Below are positions 17,410 to 18,221 of a stretch of 18,221 bases of DNA, one piece after another. The first letter of the stretch is position 1; each line of letters starts with the position of its first letter. Where the stretch lies: assembly GCA_017522515.1 (NCBI GenBank), contig JAFWZH010000326.1, forward strand, positions 1 to 18,221, given 5' to 3'. The notes below the pieces were generated by a model that was not told the DNA's origin, searched no databases, and worked only from the letters and a program-made list of their open reading frames with translations. The DNA comes from Clostridia bacterium. Its GTDB lineage: Bacteria; Bacillota_A; Clostridia; UBA1212; UBA1255. Made by a program: the position numbers and the translations under genes.

Positions 17410-17451
17410 AAAAAAAATAAAACCAAATATGAAAAATTTTCCCATATTTGG
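17410..17451 (-). terminator. Promoter-proximal intrinsic terminator / attenuator in the xpt leader
   Basis: On the minus strand CCAAATATG (17451-17443) pairs perfectly with CATATTTGG (17431-17423), with possible G-T and A-T extension inside, followed by TTTTATTTTTTTT. It lies between the predicted xpt promoter and the xpt start, beginning about four bases after the likely transcription start. The base composition fits a terminator. Alternatively it is a 5' stabilising hairpin. Confidence 0.7.
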
Positions 17452-17460
17452 CATGGATGT

Positions 17461-17489
17461 ATTATATATATTCTTGTCGAAAAAAGCAA
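17461..17489 (-). promoter_or_regulatory. Predicted sigma-A-type promoter of the xpt-transporter operon
   Basis: TTGCTT (17489-17484) and a perfect TATAAT (17466-17461) are separated by 17 bases on the minus strand, placing the start of transcription near 17454. It follows the upstream gene's terminator immediately, as expected for the head of an operon. No PurR-box sequence was recognised. Confidence 0.65.
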
Positions 17490-17508
17490 CACATATTTTG
17501 TATTTTTA

Positions 17509-17553
17509 AAATAAAAAATCGGGAAACCCTGTGTCATCCACAAAATTTCCCGA
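17509..17553 (-). terminator. Intrinsic terminator of the right-edge surface-protein gene
   Basis: Minus-strand arms TCGGGAAA and TTTCCCGA pair perfectly (17553-17546 with 17526-17519). An inner TGTG/CACA pairing gives a longer stem, and TTTTTTATTTT follows. It starts 24 bases after the stop codon of the partial gene. Confidence 0.92.
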
Positions 17554-17576
17554 CTTATCAGCTTTAATAGAAATTA

Positions 17577-18221
17577 TTAATTAGCATATGCGTTTGAAGC
17601 ATCACCAAAAACAATCATAGCCTTTACAAGATCAGCAAGTCCGCTAACCGTACTGCTTTGTGTTGAGTATACATAAGACTCTATACTGTATACTGCTGTA
17701 CCGCTTAACTTATTTCCGGCACTGTCACATACAGTTAATTTCACGGTTTTGCTCATTTGTGCAAAATTAAGACCATCATATATGAATGATACTACAGGAG
17801 TATTTTCAGGACCTGTTACCTCAGTGAAATCCTCTGCTGTAATTTTGTCATATACGTTACCGTTTTCGTCTGCAACTTCTACATATACGCCATCCTTTGA
17901 AGGAACATCAAAATATCCTCTGATTGCAACTTTGCTGTCAAGATAAAGTGACATTCCTACCCATTTTGCACTGTCAGAAGCTGTAGCTGACGGAATATTC
18001 TTTACTGTAGATAAATTTCGCATAGAAGCTGTTCCCCATGCTGCCTGCTCTGCTGTTAACTTTGAATCTACAAGGTTGCTTGTGTTGTATTTTGTATATA
18101 CTTGAGCTGCAGAACCGTAGCGAAGCATATCAACGAGCATTGTTCTGAATTCTGCATTTGTCGTAGAACCGAGCATTGAATAAATATATGTTGCAACACT
18201 GTATTCTACTGTTTCGCTAGA
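17577..18221 (-). CDS. C-terminal part of a large surface-protein-like gene (partial, start outside window)
   Basis: The frame is open from the window edge for 214 codons to TAA at 17577. An internal ATG at 18176 is not the start, because the homologous domain begins earlier (VEYSVATYIYS). The whole visible part matches residues 797-1007 of the 1560-aa mosaic protein, with conserved LVDMLRYGSAAQVY, AKWVGM, KVAIRGYFD, YDGLNFAQMS, YSIESYVYS and a closing MIVFGDASNAYA. This domain is common at the ends or middle of large secreted proteins of gut Clostridia, and its function is unknown. Here it ends the protein: no lectin, Cys/His module, dockerin or LPXTG follows. Secretion is inferred from the paralogue, because the N-terminus is not visible. 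Confidence 0.85.
   Translation of the reverse strand, partial: SSETVEYSVATYIYSMLGSTTNAEFRTMLVDMLRYGSAAQVYTKYNTSNLVDSKLTAEQAAWGTASMRNLSTVKNIPSATASDSAKWVGMSLYLDSKVAIRGYFDVPSKDGVYVEVADENGNVYDKITAEDFTEVTGPENTPVVSFIYDGLNFAQMSKTVKLTVCDSAGNKLSGTAVYSIESYVYSTQSSTVSGLADLVKAMIVFGDASNAYAN

Noticed and set aside
17388..17508. Guanine or xanthine riboswitch before xpt
   Set aside because: I looked for the conserved purine-aptamer core and for paired loops; the space between promoter and gene is too short and the core is absent.
17388..17543. An N-terminal extension of xpt by 52 codons
   Set aside because: It would translate through a terminator, a -35/-10 pair and a hairpin. The strong ribosome site and homology to Xpt begin at 17387.
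18174..18176. ATG at 18176 as the true start of the right-edge gene
   Set aside because: The frame is open upstream to the window edge, the residues before it match the homologous domain in the 1560-aa protein, and no ribosome site precedes it.
1..18221. Insertion sequence, prophage or CRISPR content
   Set aside because: No transposase, integrase or phage protein was recognised, no terminal inverted repeats surround any gene block, and no short regularly spaced repeats were seen.

Overview
The window is an AT-rich piece of a Gram-positive genome. The most likely source is an uncultured, gut- or rumen-type member of Clostridia (Bacillota), near Oscillospiraceae or Ruminococcaceae. The reasons are strong AGGAGG-type ribosome sites before almost every gene, intrinsic terminators, a lipoprotein with a low-complexity Thr/Pro linker, a Bacillus-like xanthine phosphoribosyltransferase and BMP-type nucleoside ABC transporter, and large mosaic secreted proteins with cohesin-like, lectin-like and Cys/His hydrolase-like domains. 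The taxon is inferred from protein style only. Every gene I can support is on the minus strand, so transcription runs from high to low coordinates.

Right edge (17577-18221): the C-terminal 214 residues of a large protein whose start lies outside the window, closed by a strong intrinsic terminator (17509-17553). Its sequence matches a domain inside the 1560-residue secreted protein at the other end of the window.

Centre (17489-7083): a long gene train. It starts with a predicted promoter and a promoter-proximal hairpin plus T-tract, then xpt, a BMP-family lipoprotein, a double ABC ATPase, two permeases, a PLP enzyme of the methionine gamma-lyase-like (YnbB/'aluminium resistance') family, a cytoplasmic GH78 (alpha-L-rhamnosidase-like) enzyme and a cytoplasmic alpha/beta hydrolase. 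From the BMP gene onward the genes overlap by 4-17 bases or are separated by 7-27 bases, so they are probably co-transcribed. The first five genes make a coherent nucleoside or purine uptake and salvage module. The last three are unexpected partners that could process something brought in by the transporter.

Left part (7081-1): a lipoprotein gene with its own promoter, a terminator, another promoter, a 1560-residue mosaic secreted protein, and 16 bases later the first 74 codons of a close paralogue of that protein. The lipoprotein and the 1560-residue protein end in the same roughly 390-residue module: a papain-like (NlpC/P60- or amidase-like) Cys/His domain followed by a beta-sandwich-like domain. 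The locus therefore looks like an expanding, domain-shuffling set of surface proteins on both sides of a nucleoside-import operon. No tRNA, rRNA, CRISPR array, transposase or plus-strand gene was found. No stretch longer than 300 bases lacks a gene.
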